Positions 21,880 to 32,905 of a stretch of 64,000 bases of DNA are shown piece by piece; position 1 is the stretch's first letter; each line of letters opens with the position of its first letter. The stretch spans positions 266,001 through 330,000 of the forward strand of contig VFIW01000001.1 in the NCBI GenBank assembly GCA_006386115.1. Direction: 5' to 3'. The position numbers and the translations under genes are program-made. The stretch is from Globisporangium splendens. Its lineage: Eukaryota > Oomycota > Peronosporomycetes > Pythiales > Pythiaceae. Under the pieces are notes generated by a model, which saw nothing but the letters and a program-made list of their open reading frames with translations, ran no database searches and was not told the DNA's origin.

Positions 21880-22884
21880 GAGCACAAGCGCTTAGTGAGA
21901 ATGCAGGAAGCATTTGGCAAAGTAAACATACAGTGACGCAGGCGACAGCAACGCCCAAATGTGTTTTCTCAACATGTTGGCGAAGTTCAAACTTCAAAGT
22001 CAACGTCGACTTTTTGAGGATGAGGAGCTACTTATGCATTCTCGCAGGTCTACATTCTTCTGCATCAAATCACAGGATATATGCATTCTGAAAGTCTTCA
22101 ACCTTCATTCTGCGCACGTACTGGATTAAGAAAAGAGAAGAAATCCATTGGGACCAGATGCTACGCTCTGACTGGCACCAGATTTATTTAACAGAGAGAT
22201 CTGCCCAACGCCATGTGCGATGGACGCTTTTTGCGAAAAGCCAACAACAACAAGCCAACGTCGAGTCGAATCTTCATACAGAGTGTAGTGTATGACGCCA
22301 AACAGCGCCATCATCCGTGAGAAATGCCTGAGGTTGCACGCCGAGTCCCAGGTACGAACGAGGCTTTGGGAGCTCCAACTGACTGACTGGAAACTCAGCC
22401 TGGGGCAGAGCGTGAACCGCCGCAGCATTACGCCACGCGTACATGTGCCCACCACCTTCCTCGTTCTCGGAGGTTCTCCCTGCTCTGCGAGTGTTGCGGT
22501 CTTTTTTCATTCGCTGGAAGCGAGCGTGACGACGACAGAAACGAGTGTGTGTGTGTGTGTGTGTGTTTCCCTACCCCTCGCAGCTCTCCTCCAAGCAGAA
22601 AAAATAGCATAACCGCACAAAGCGTGTCGCAAACAGCATATCGACTTTCACGGGTCCTGCATCATTCAAACCCAAGCTACTCACATCCCATCTAACACAT
22701 CATCGATGGTCGGTCTATTTGACTATAGAGGTCCTTGCAAAACAGATGACGTCAGCAGAAAGCAGACCACCCACCCACTGCGCATGCCTTCGACCGCTCA
22801 TGCTGCCGCTCATTCTTCGACTTGCGTCCAAGCCCCCAGCACTTCTCCAGCAGCAGCAGCAGCAGCAGCTCCTTCTACAGCACC
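21880..22884. other. Intergenic, no gene seen
   Basis: Only short unsupported frames occur here. It includes a GT microsatellite (22541-22566) and a CAG run (22848-22869) in the leader of the next gene. Confidence 0.5.
22808..22823 (+). promoter_or_regulatory. Oomycete-type initiator upstream of G3P dehydrogenase
   Basis: GCTCATTCTTCGACTT matches the oomycete initiator (GCTCATTYY) with a TTCGACTT tail, 62-77 bases upstream of the ATG at 22885. This is the clearest such motif in the window. Confidence 0.5.
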
Positions 22885-23931
22885 ATGTCGTCCGCCCCCA
22901 AGAAAGTGTGTCTCATCGGCTCGGGCAACTGGGGCTCGGCCATCGCGCGCATCATCGGCGAGAACACGGCGCGTCTCCCCGACGCCTTCGAGCGCGACAT
23001 CAACATGTGGGTCTTCGAGGAGCACGTGAATGGCCGCAAGCTCACGGAGATCATCAACACGGACCACGAGAACGTCAAGTACCTGCCGGGCTACAAGCTT
23101 CCCGAGAACATCATTGCCGTGCCGGACCTCTTGGAGGCTGTCAATGGCGCCGACGTGCTCATCTTCTGCGTGCCGCACCAGTTCCTCGGCGGCATGCTCA
23201 AGTCGATCAAGGAGCAGGGGCTGAACCCTGGCGCGATCGCCGTGTCGCTCATCAAGGGCATCGATTTCGACGCCAACGGTGTCGTGCTGATCTCCAACAT
23301 CATCCGCAAGGCGCTCGACATTGACTGCAGCGTGCTCATGGGCGCTAACGTCGCGAACGAAGTGGCTGCGGGCGATTTCTGCGAATCCACGCTCGGCTGC
23401 GCCGATTTGCGTCACGGCGCCTTGCTCCGTGAGCTCTTCGATGCGCCAACGTTCCGCGTGGACGTCGCGTTGGACCCACACGGCGTGGAGATGTGCGGTG
23501 CGTTGAAGAACGTCGTCGCGCTCGGTGCCGGTTTCTGCGATGGTCTCAACTACGGCGGCAACACCAAGGCCGCGATCATCCGTATCGGTCTGAACGAGAT
23601 GAAGAAGTTCTGCTTCAAGTACTTTGACGGCGTCAAGGAGGACACGTTCTTCGAGAGCTGTGGTATCGCCGATCTGATCACGACGTGCTTTGGCGGCCGC
23701 AACCGCAAGTGCGCCGAGGCGTTCGTGAAGAACAAGACGACGTGGGAGGAGTTGGAGAACACGCTCTTGAACGGCCAGAAGCTCCAGGGTACGCTGACGG
23801 CCAAGGAAGTGCATCACATCCTCTCGGCGCACCACAGCGAGGACCAGTTCCCGCTGTTCACGGCCATCTACCGCATCGCGTTCGAAGGTGCCGACCCAAA
23901 GACGATCACGCAATTGCACCACGCCAACTAA
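22885..23931 (+). CDS. GPD1: Glycerol-3-phosphate dehydrogenase, NAD-dependent, cytosolic
   Basis: A 348-residue single exon. It interconverts dihydroxyacetone phosphate and glycerol-3-phosphate, feeding glycerolipid synthesis and redox balance. The N-terminal Rossmann motif is VCLIGSGNWGSAIARI (about 8-23). Other family landmarks are PHQFLGG, SLIKGID, MGANVANEVA and the catalytic-lysine block CGALKNVVALGAGFCDGL (about 195-212), then NTKAAIIRIGL and FESCGIADLITTC. ATG 22885 was chosen because the frame upstream is a poly-Ser CAG/AGC run with no ATG. It ends HHAN, so no obvious PTS1, and no transit peptide is seen. Codon use is strongly GC-biased at third positions (C or G), as expected for a well-expressed gene. 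Confidence 0.95.
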   Translation: MSSAPKKVCLIGSGNWGSAIARIIGENTARLPDAFERDINMWVFEEHVNGRKLTEIINTDHENVKYLPGYKLPENIIAVPDLLEAVNGADVLIFCVPHQFLGGMLKSIKEQGLNPGAIAVSLIKGIDFDANGVVLISNIIRKALDIDCSVLMGANVANEVAAGDFCESTLGCADLRHGALLRELFDAPTFRVDVALDPHGVEMCGALKNVVALGAGFCDGLNYGGNTKAAIIRIGLNEMKKFCFKYFDGVKEDTFFESCGIADLITTCFGGRNRKCAEAFVKNKTTWEELENTLLNGQKLQGTLTAKEVHHILSAHHSEDQFPLFTAIYRIAFEGADPKTITQLHHAN

Positions 23932-24072
23932 ATTAGCATAGGAGAGAGAAGGAAAATGCGTTTGTGGACCATAGTTGTTTTAGAAAATTAGATACAAAGT
24001 GCACATACAACAAACACGAAAGAACGAAAGCGAATATAGACGCACTTTATTTTTTTGCTTTTGAGAAAGAAA

Positions 24073-25089
24073 TTAGTCAATGCAAATGGGCATCTCCGAG
24101 GTCATTTCGCGCACGTGGCGCAAGCGCGTGATGAAATTGTAGAGCGGTGCATTGCGCTTGAGGTTCTCGACGTGGGTCTCGTGCGACTTGAGCATCTCTA
24201 CGAGGCCCTCGCGCGCGCTCTGCATGCACTGCGTGAGCGACTCGTAGTACTCTTCCTCGTACACGCCGCGCGAGAGCAGGCGCTGCACGGGGGACTTGCG
24301 CAGGCGGTCGAGAAAGCCAAACCAGTCGGCCATGTCCTGCACCGTGATGCGCAACTGGGTGTCCGCAGCCGTGTTCACGGTGTTGGCGCCGCCGTCCAAC
24401 CAGATCGTGAGGCAGTAGCGTTCAGCGCGCGACGGCAGCACGCGGTGCAGCATCCAATCGCTCATGAAGATCACCATGCGATCCATCTTTGGCGCAACGG
24501 TCACGGGCGCTTGCAGGAACGGCATCAATTGGACTTCGCCGCCGTCACCCTTCGTCCATTTGTCGTTCAGATACAACAAGCACGTGAGCTTCCGGCGGTT
24601 GGGCTTGCCTGGGTTGTCGTAGTGGCATGGGAAACAGCCGCCGTTGCCGGCGTTGCGCTGCAACTTCAACGTGCGGCCGGACGTGCTGAACTGCAGATCG
24701 TACTCGGGCATGTGCTCGGAGAAGATCTGGAGTAGCTCGGTCGAGTGGAAGAGCGCGTCCAGCTCAGGTACTTTGGCGCGCAAGTGTGCGTCGTGCAGAT
24801 CGACCTCGTAGATGTTGGGCTTGACAAACTGCACGACCTGCGATGCATTGTTGCTCTGCGTCATCGCAAACTGGGTCTTGTTCGGCGCAAAGTGGTTCTG
24901 CGCGTGCAGCCACTTCATCTCGTCCAACAGCGCATTCGCCCAGCCGTGGCCAAAGCAGTCGTCCAGCACGACGTACCCGTGCTCCTGCAGCTTCTCGCAC
25001 GTCTGTTTGGTGATCAGCCGCTGGAACCGCGAGTAATCGCGCGTGAACGGCGCCGAGTACGTCCCTGGGAACGCGGATTGCGACGCCAT
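24073..25089 (-). CDS. 2-oxoglutarate/Fe(II)-dependent dioxygenase (prolyl hydroxylase-like)
   Basis: A 338-residue single exon starting MASQSAFPGTYSAPF at 25089. The double-stranded beta-helix core lies at about 125-245. The iron ligands are visible as HYD in CFPCHYDNPG (about 162) and the distal His in SDWMLHRVLPS (about 215), followed by the 2-oxoglutarate-binding Arg in RAERYCLTIWLDG. KLTCLLYLND and GGEVQLMPF between them are typical of P4H-type enzymes. No signal peptide, so it is probably cytosolic or nuclear (EGLN or Ofd1-like setting) rather than an ER collagen hydroxylase. The C-terminal 90 residues are helical. Substrate unknown. It converges tail to tail on the G3P dehydrogenase gene, 141 bases apart. 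Confidence 0.85.
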   Translation of the reverse strand: MASQSAFPGTYSAPFTRDYSRFQRLITKQTCEKLQEHGYVVLDDCFGHGWANALLDEMKWLHAQNHFAPNKTQFAMTQSNNASQVVQFVKPNIYEVDLHDAHLRAKVPELDALFHSTELLQIFSEHMPEYDLQFSTSGRTLKLQRNAGNGGCFPCHYDNPGKPNRRKLTCLLYLNDKWTKGDGGEVQLMPFLQAPVTVAPKMDRMVIFMSDWMLHRVLPSRAERYCLTIWLDGGANTVNTAADTQLRITVQDMADWFGFLDRLRKSPVQRLLSRGVYEEEYYESLTQCMQSAREGLVEMLKSHETHVENLKRNAPLYNFITRLRHVREMTSEMPICID

Positions 25090-25432
25090 GATAGAAGGAA
25101 GAAACAGATCTCGATGGATCACACAACACGCAGTTGGAGGGTGCGCGGCAACGATCCCATGCGCAGCTCACTGCCGTCCGATGCGCAATGGTAGATTGTG
25201 CGCCAGCGAAGGGATGTGCGTCCGCTCGTCCGCCCGCAGCCAGTCAGTCCGTCCGCCGTCGAGTCCACCCAGACTCAGATCAGCCTCCTTTCATCTGATC
25301 CCGCACATCTTTAAATCCGCATTTGTTGAAAAGTATTTATATATTCATGGCTAGAATAAATACTGGAATCGAGACGACAACAGTGAAGTCCTCATAAAAT
25401 GTAAATATACGCAATAGGTACATTCGTTTTTG
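25090..25432. other. Intergenic, promoter of the dioxygenase
   Basis: This 343-base gap lies between the start of the dioxygenase and the end of the CBM1 gene, both on the minus strand. No gene is seen. Confidence 0.5.
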
Positions 25433-26397
25433 TCAAACAGGCACACACTGGGTGTACCAGTCGTTGTAGACGCGGCAGGAGGCGCCTTCGACGCAGTTGG
25501 TGCGGCCATGATGGAACGCGCCGCCGCATTGACTCCAAAGCGCGACGGAGTCCGAGTCGTGCACCGAGACGCACTGGGAGAACCAGTCGTTGATGACGTC
25601 GCACTGGTACCCGGCCGTGCACGTGAGGCGCAGCGTGCCATCATCGGCGCCATGAGTGGCTCCATACTGCGCATAGTTGAAGTTGCGGCCGCCGCACTGC
25701 TGCCACAGCTTGACCTTGTCGAATTGAGATACGTAGTGGTCGTCACTGCCATTTGATGCACTGGGTGAGTCTATGGCTGGAGCTGGAGCAAGCGTTGTTG
25801 GCGCTGGGAACGGTGCAGGTGTCACTGGAGCTGGTGGCTCAGGCTCGTTCGAATGTGATCCGGAGCTGCTTGAGTCGCTGAGTGGAGCTGGAGTTGGTGC
25901 AATTGTCACTGTTGGCAGTGGTGGGACCAGGATTACCACGGTGCCGTTGGTAGTCACCACCGAACTCACCGGCAAGCACTCGGCGAACGTGTCGGCGAGC
26001 TGCACGCACACCCAGTTTTCGACGCACGTCTCGTTGCCGGCGTACCCCGTGCCGCCGCATTGTCCAAAGGGACCGATGGCATCCTTCCACATGTCTGGAG
26101 TCACGTCGTCGGACCAGGACCAGTTGGTCCAGTCAGTGCCGTAGCCATCGCCGACGCCGTCGACGCTATCGCCTTCGTCATCGAGATACGAGCCCTCGGC
26201 GGAGCCCTCCTCGAACACATGAACGATGACCCGGATGCGTCACTTTGCGAGGACGACCCGTCTTCATACTCGTACGAGGGCAATGATTCCAACTCGCGCA
26301 TGTGGAGGTGGAAAGAAGGGTTGGCATGGACCGTGGCACCTGCGGCGAATGCAAGCGATGCAAGCATCCAGTGGCGACTCTGCATTGTCGACGGCAT
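25433..26397 (-). CDS. Secreted protein with three CBM1 cellulose-binding modules
   Basis: The signal peptide (MQSRHWMLASLAFAAGATVHA) and the CBM1 modules lie in different frames. A 110-nt intron (26275-26166, GTACGA-TAG) joins them in phase, giving exons 26397-26276 and 26165-25433 and 284 residues. A donor six bases later (GTATGA) also keeps phase. Module 1 is about 65-105 (PFGQCGGTGY ... CVENWVCVQLADTFAECLPV), then a Pro/Ser/Thr linker, then modules 2 (WQQCGGRNFNY ... CDVINDWFSQCV) and 3 (WSQCGGAFHHGRTNC ... CRVYNDWYTQCVPV). CBM1 is the fungal-type cellulose-binding fold; in oomycetes it is often paired with PAN domains (CBEL), which are absent here, as is any catalytic domain. Likely a cell-wall or plant-cellulose adhesin. 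A frameshift instead of an intron remains possible. Confidence 0.75.
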
Positions 26398-27370
26398 CGA
26401 GTCCGGGGATCAATAGCAGCTAGGTGCGTGCGAATACCTTTGGGCACCTTCAAACGAGAAGGAAAATGCACTAGCCAACGGCTTGAGGAATGCGTGCATA
26501 TCTTTTGTCATGAGCTGAATACATGGGCAGAGAAAACTAAGATCGCGCTGATGTCGTGCGAGGATCAAAATACACTTCACTCACTCACTCAGCGGAGCGA
26601 TCAGATAGATGACCTCCGATTTATACATTGCTTCACCAAAATAGGATCCGAGCTCGAAAAATAGGTGCGAGAAGTTCGCACGTGGCGTTCTTGCCAACGG
26701 ACATGCGCTGGCGGAGATTCAGCTCCAGCTGCGAACTATTTTACAGGCTTTGGTTGAGACTTCCAAGTGCTAATGGATACAACCTCTTGTCGTTCAATTG
26801 CTGCATATACTCAAAAATAGGAGACTCTTTGAATATGTGGATAAAACATCAAATCCATTTCAGCGCATTAAAGCATTTCCATTCAAAACTTGAGGCTATT
26901 TGTGCATTTGCGAAAAGAAAAACAATCGTACTGGTGTGGATTATCAGTGGGCTCGTAAACGAACCCATAAGCTTGTTTGACGTCATAATGTTCAACATAA
27001 TCAGACGGCACTTCCTAAAGAAAAAAGCTACGATTTCATCATTCTCCACATACGTTTTCTTCCCTCTCCATTCGCAAAAGCACACATGCATATAGATACA
27101 TACACACACAAATATACACAATATACAAACAGTGTCTGCAGTCCCTCAGCTGGATAATTGGCATCAATGGATATCAGTGTAATTCTAGAGATAAAGAATC
27201 ATCGGGTCCACTCGGCAATAAAGACAGCAGCATGCACACACGCACTGCCAGGCCACTCCACTGGCACGCCTGATCAAACCAAGAACTCCACTTGGTGCAA
27301 GCATCACGACCTCCACGTTCCTCCGCCAGCGACGGCACGCGCCACACATACACAGATGCAGCACACAATT

Positions 27371-27401
<31 letters not shown>
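27371..27401. repeat. GCA trinucleotide microsatellite
   Basis: Ten GCA units in non-coding DNA. Confidence 0.85.
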
Positions 27402-27402
<1 letters not shown>

Positions 27403-28497
27403 GAGGTGCGTCCCAACAGCTTCTCAAACGAAATGAACAGAGCTGGCAGTGACAGCAGTTGGCGCATCTCCAAACAGCAGCCACCCGTTTGCCAATGATG
27501 CGAGTGTGGTTGAATCGTTTTTACGCTTTGTAAAAAGAGAACGCGTAAAAAGGCACAACGTATGATAACTTAATACAGCATGCATGTTTCAAACATTAAT
27601 TTCTGAGGTTGGAAGGCAACGATGGCAGAGTGATTGGAGCTCATTTTGTGCTTTTAGAGAATTCTCTTTTGGAGGCGAGTCGAAGACTAAGACACAAACG
27701 AATCCGTTATCACCATGTGTCACTGCATCCTCGTGTCGCTGACGAGCATAGAGCTCAGCGATGCGCGTGAAACTCGTCGGGAGCACTGCACGGCGGTGCC
27801 GCGACTTGCTTTGTTTCTGTGCCTCTCGCTTCGGCATCAAGGACAGAGCGCACTGGGCTTGCACGATTGCAGGGCAATTGTTGCGCGGCGAATGAAAGGC
27901 AAAAACCGGATTTTGCTCTTGTAGCTGCTCATTGTCTCATCAACCCAGGTTGGCCATAGATGGACACTGCAGGGTTGCTTTTGGACGCTGTGCGAAGGAT
28001 TTCTGGGTGATTTTATGAGGTAGGATATTCAAGACAGGTGCAGGTGTATTCTGTGTGTGGTAGTTAGAAGCGAAATAATGAGGAGGCATCGATAACAGAA
28101 AATCTGGCGCGCCTTGCTCCGCACACAGCAGGAGCAACCTTTATCTCCATCTACACAGTAGCAGGACAGAGGTCAACGTTTCTGGTCTGAGCTCCATCTA
28201 TGCGATCCATGTTTTTCTCATGATTTTGGAGGCTCTGTGGATGCAACGTCGAGCGCAGAAGCAATAGAACGATGAGGAAAGTCGAACTGCCAACAACCTG
28301 ATTTATTTCCCCATTTTTGCTACTCACTGTACTGTTTATCGTTTCTCATACGGTGCAAGTACTGAACTTGAATGGTGTACCGTATTACTCAAAGCTTTTG
28401 TTCACTTTGCCAATCAAAATCCGGTCCCCCCTACCCCTGTAGCAATTGCACCTGTCTGGCAATGGGTACACTCTCTGTCCGCGCTCCTTTTCTCCAG

Positions 28498-28514
28498 CGT
28501 CATTCGAATATTTG
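28498..28514 (+). promoter_or_regulatory. Initiator-like motif of the S33 peptidase gene
   Basis: CGTCATTCGAATATTTG contains TCATTC followed by an A/T-rich ATATTT, like the oomycete initiator plus flanking region, about 50-65 bases upstream of the ATG at 28563. Confidence 0.4.
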
Positions 28515-28562
28515 CGCCGCACACACACACACACACACGTGCGCGCATATTCATCTTCCAGG

Positions 28563-30526
28563 ATGCACTGGAGCCGCTCGATCGCCACAGCGGCGCTGCT
28601 CAGTACAGCCTGCTTCAACGCGCTCTCTGTAGCCAATACCGAGACCAAACTCCGCATCAATGGATGGTACAAATGCTCCGAGTCGATCGCGAACGCGGAC
28701 CCAGATGCGCCTCACGTCCCGTTTGAGTGCGCCGAAGTGGAGGTGCCGCTGTGCCACGAGGGCATCTGCGAGAGCGACAAGACGATCAACCTCTTTGTGC
28801 GCCGACTGCTCGCAACCCCAGAGACCCCTGTGACCAAACAGAAAGCACTCTGGTTCCTCCAAGGAGGTCCTGGGCTCTCGTCCTTTGTGTGTACGTTCCT
28901 GCGCTGCTACGGTGGGTATAGCAAGCTGAGCCGCTAACATTGTATGCGTATGTGGTGCTGCGTTTGCAAAGTGGAATATGATATGAAAAGCATGAACGCG
29001 CTCTTCCAAGGCGCAGTGGATCTCTACACCGTGGACCACCGCGGTACAGGACGAAGCACGTTTCTCGAGTGCAAAGCGGCCCAGGCATACGCGGAGGGTG
29101 GAGCGAACGGAGTGGACATTGACTTTGTAGAGATCCCGAATTGTGTCCGGGATATCCTTTTTCAGATCGACAACCACACCGAGGCGTTCTCGACAATGAG
29201 CGCTGCGAAAGACGTCGAGTATCTGATTGATAACCTCTACGATGATAGCGTGGACACATATATCTATGGCGTGAGCTACGGCACGTACTGGACGGAGCGC
29301 ATAATCCATTTGGCGTCCGAGAAAGTGAAAGGGTACGTCCTCGACGGCGTCATGCCTGAAGATACCCCAACGTTCGCGACTTGGAACTCCAAGCGGATGT
29401 CTGTTGGTACGTCCCTTGTGAACCTGTTGCTCTAGGTGCTGCTGCTGCTGCCAGTGTTACGAAATCTCATTCGTTCTTGCTCCCTATTGTAGAGGACCGA
29501 TTTCTCGCAGTTTGTGAGAACGATGCTTTTTGCCACTCCAGACTCGCGGCGGAGATCGAGGAGTATGGGGACTTGAAAACAGCGTGGACCAGCATTTACA
29601 ACGACCTCGATGCTGCCCCAGTAGGCACCAACGAGTGCGCTGACCTGCTTCGCTCTGCGTTCGAGGTTGAAAAGCCATCGTATGGGCTGCGAGCTTCCTT
29701 TGCCGCGGAGTTCATCGGCGCTGTCCACAAGCGGATCCTGATCCCCGCGATCATGCATCGCCTGTATTACTGCGAGACCCAGGACGTCGAGTTCCTGAAA
29801 GAGTTCTTCGATGTCTCGGACTGGGAGGATCCCACTGAGGACGACGACGCTTTGCTCACGCCAGCGTACGACCAAGTGCAGCAGACGTCGTTTTTTCTCG
29901 CGCAGCTCATCAAAGCCTCGGAGATGTGGACGTTCCCACTGATGTCGTGGGAAAGTGCGATGCAGGATTTTGACGCTGGGCTGTTTTCACAAAACATGAC
30001 ACTGGATTTCGATAGTGTGTGCTTCTTACGCGACAATTTCAGCGGTCCCGCGTGCGCTCAAGTGGCGGAAAACCACCCAGAGATCGACTTTGAGACGCTC
30101 GAGACGCCCGAGTTTCGATACACGCCCGATGCGAAGTACTATCACAAGTTTGCAAAAATTCCCGACCACGCAAGCGTGTTGATCTTCAACGGCAAGCTGG
30201 ATGTTCTGACGACCAGCGAGTGGGGTGCCAAGGAGTACGAGCACCTGGATGGGAGTAAGATGATGGTGGACTTTGACTACGGTGCTCATGGCACGGGCTT
30301 GCGATCAACGACGCCAAGTGATGACACTTTTTGCGGCTACCAAATGGTCGTGTCGTATGTCGTTACCGACGGCCAGGTCGACAAAGTGGACACGTCGTGC
30401 ATGAGCGATTTGCCCGATCTCGACTTCGCCGACTTGGATGCGATCCAGCTAACGATACCATGGATCACAAGTGTGGATGAGCTCTACGGCGATGAAGCCA
30501 CCGAGGAGGGCGATGAAAGCGAATGA
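28563..30526 (+). CDS. Secreted serine peptidase, S33 tripeptidyl-aminopeptidase-like
   Basis: Exons 28563-28890, 28972-29406 and 29493-30526 with introns of 81 and 86 nt (both GTACGT donors) give 598 residues. The N-terminus MHWSRSIATAALLSTACFNA is a signal peptide, so it is exported. The alpha/beta-hydrolase peptidase motifs are in order: oxyanion loop LWFLQGGPGLSS (about 100), TVDHRGTGRST, nucleophile elbow YIYGVSYGTYW (G-x-S-x-G, about 237), acid in LIFNGKLDVLT (about 510) and catalytic His in FDYGAHGTGL (about 545). Family S33 enzymes of this shape release N-terminal residues or tripeptides. The C-terminus is acidic (DEATEEGDESE). Role in nutrient acquisition from host or organic matter is inference. 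Confidence 0.85.
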
Positions 30527-30964
30527 GGAAGAAGAAATCGATGGAGAAGGAGTAACGTAAGATAATTTTGTCGACTGAAGTGTGTGCTTTTATTGAATAT
30601 GAGTGCGATTTTGAATAATATCGTGATGTGAGTGAATCTGTGGGATGTCCCATCCTACCATTCTCTGTTTGAGTTCCTGCATCTTCATCATTTTGCTGGA
30701 CAATATCGTGCTGGTGTTGACCAACAATAGTGACGATGAATAAAGGGACTCTCACACTTTATGAGCATTCCATCGGTTAGTACACACGGTTACTGCTACA
30801 ACTGAAGATTATCTCTAACCGATTCAAGGCACTATTCTTGACAGATACACTGCTAAACATTATAATCGATAGCCTATTTATAACATATGAAGATATGCAT
30901 AACATTGGATATTCAGTACTTGTACCCCGTCACACACTTGCGCCAACACTTTCTAGAAGCAACA
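30527..30964. other. Intergenic, no gene seen
   Basis: A short AT-rich gap between two plus-strand genes. It must hold the 3' end of the peptidase gene and the promoter of the next. Confidence 0.5.
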
Positions 30965-31757
30965 ATGGAGCTCCTCGCACGGCGCGGCGGCGCGATTCGC
31001 TCTATCGCCACACGCACGCGCTCACTGCGGCCGTCAAGTACACGACCACGCGTCTTCGCCGGTAGCGACTTTAGCGACGCAAGCGCACGCGCGCTTCAGC
31101 CGTTGGGACCGACGCCGTGGCAGCTCACGGTGACGCGGACGATCCGCAACTACCGCGTGAACGTGCTGATGCGCAACCAGAACTTTCTGCGCAAGATCAA
31201 GAGCTTCGAGGTCGAGAAGGAGTGGAACTTGGGCATCGTGCTCGAGCCGTCCGAGGTCAAGTCGCTGCGCGAGCGCAACGGCGATCTCTCGGCCGCGTTT
31301 GCCGAATTCTACCGCCACGAACTATTTATCCACCAACTGCACATTCCCGGTACGCTATGCGTAAATGAGAGTTTTCCTGCTACTGGTTGCTAACCTTTAT
31401 GCATGCTGGTATTGTGATGCAGTATGGCGACACGGGCTGATTGGCCGCCCCGAACCCATGCGTGTGCGCAAGCTGCTGGCGAATCGCTCCGAGCTCAAGA
31501 AGATGGAGGCGTTTATGTCGCAGCCTAATGCGCAACTGGTGCGTTCCTTTGTCAATGAGCATGAGTGTCTTGATTGATGCAACTTCTAATGCATGGCGCT
31601 TCATGTGTACGGCATGTTGTAGATCCCGATGCGCATTGAGATCGGACAAACGGGATGGCTCAAGGTGGTGCTGGCGCAATGCTACAAGCAGAAAAGCGTC
31701 GACAATCGTAAACGAGACGACGAGCGCGAGGTCAAACGGCAGCTCCGCGATTGGTAG
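30965..31757 (+). CDS. Small basic protein, probably mitochondrial
   Basis: Exons 30965-31349, 31423-31538 and 31623-31757 with introns of 73 and 84 nt (GTACGC-CAG, GTGCGT-TAG) keep phase and give 211 residues. The N-terminus MELLARRGGAIRSIATRTRS is rich in Arg, Ser and Ala with no acids for about 35 residues, a typical mitochondrial transit peptide. The body is basic and helical (IRNYRVNVLMRNQNFLRKIK, WRHGLIGRPEPMRVRKLLA). The C-terminal exon is highly charged and ends with a basic stretch (RKRDDEREVKRQLRDW). Size and charge would suit a mitoribosomal or assembly factor, but I do not recognise the family. Confidence 0.65.
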
Positions 31758-32046
31758 ATAGATACATTGCGCCTGCCAGGCTATCCACAATACGTTGGCA
31801 CCGTATTCACAGACAACACAATGAACGTAATACTTCAAATTGAATGTGGACGCAGGCAACAGCGAGAAAACAAATCAAAATACCGCGTTGTTGCTCTTTC
31901 TTCTTCATCATCTTCTTCCATTGCTACGTCGTTCTAAACCACCACAACGTTCGTGTTTCTCTTCCTCGAGTTCTTCTCTTCGGCAAGCAGCATCTGGTCG
32001 AGAAAAAGACAGAAAAAAATACCGACTCTTTTTGCTTCCTTGACAC

Positions 32047-32905
32047 TTAACAGCAGCCGCCGCTCTTCTTCTTGCCGCCGCCGTACGGGTCGACGATCTC
32101 CGGGAGCGCGTTGCTTTCGTTGGACGCAGTGGGGAGCGCCTGGCTGATTTGAATGAAGAGATCCGACACGTTGCGGTCCTCCTTCGCACTCGTCTCGATA
32201 AACAGCGCACCGATCTCCTCTGCGTACGCACGCGCTTGCGACGCGGGCACTTCCTACAAGTGCCAACATTCATCATCAATACGCTTGAGTAATTGGAGAC
32301 AGAGCCGCTGGAAAATTTAACACAAACGTACTCGTTTTTCTTCCAGGTCGCTCTTGTTACCGGCAATCGCGATCACAATGTTGTCCGGTCCTAATTGCTT
32401 CAATTCTTTCACCCAGTTCTTCAATGTGGTCAACGATTGCTGTATCCACATAATTCACACAATACACCCGTAATAACGTCAGCATCCCGCGATTCTTCCA
32501 CACCAGCTCCGATTCATGCATTAATATGCGAATAGAACGTACCTTGCGCGTGATATCGTACACGACGATGGCCGCGGCGGCGCCACGGTAGTACATCGGA
32601 GCTAAGCTGTGATACTGGACAAGCACACACACACACACACATAAAGAGTTCAGTGCGTTGCCATAATCATTCTGCAGTATCCGCAATAATACCTTTTCCT
32701 GGCCGGCGGTATCCCAGATCTGGTACTTGATGGGCGTGTCGTTGACGACGATCATCTTGGACATGAAGCTCGCGCCGATCGTGGACTCGGAGTACGGGCG
32801 GAAGTTGTTGGTGACGAAGCGCAGTACGAGCGACGACTTGCCCACGCCTGTGTCGCCCAGCAGCACCACCTTCACCTCGCGCGCCTTGCTGCCTGCGTCT
32901 GCCAT
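32047..32905 (-). CDS. Rab GTPase of the Rab5/Rab22 group
   Basis: Exons 32905-32693, 32614-32543, 32439-32332 and 32253-32047 with introns of 78, 103 and 78 nt give 199 residues, a normal Rab length. Nucleotide-binding motifs are all present: [10 protein letters not shown] (P-loop, about 16), WDTAGQEK (about 65, with Lys where Arg is usual), AGNKSDL (about 123) and ETSAKE (about 152). The switch region TIGASFMSK and [20 protein letters not shown], and [14 protein letters not shown], place it with Rab5/Rab22/Rab31, regulators of early endosomes. It ends KKKSGGCC, a dual geranylgeranylation signal. Intron 1 carries a GT run directly before its acceptor. CCDC93 and the FYVE gene in this window act on the same compartment, but clustering is probably chance. 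Confidence 0.92.

Larger units (their letters stand above)
26398..28562. other. Intergenic, no supported gene
   Basis: An AT-richer stretch of about 2.2 kb with short overlapping frames on both strands. It has a GCA microsatellite at 27371-27401 and an AC run at 28521-28539. I see no domain, RNA gene or element. Confidence 0.5.
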
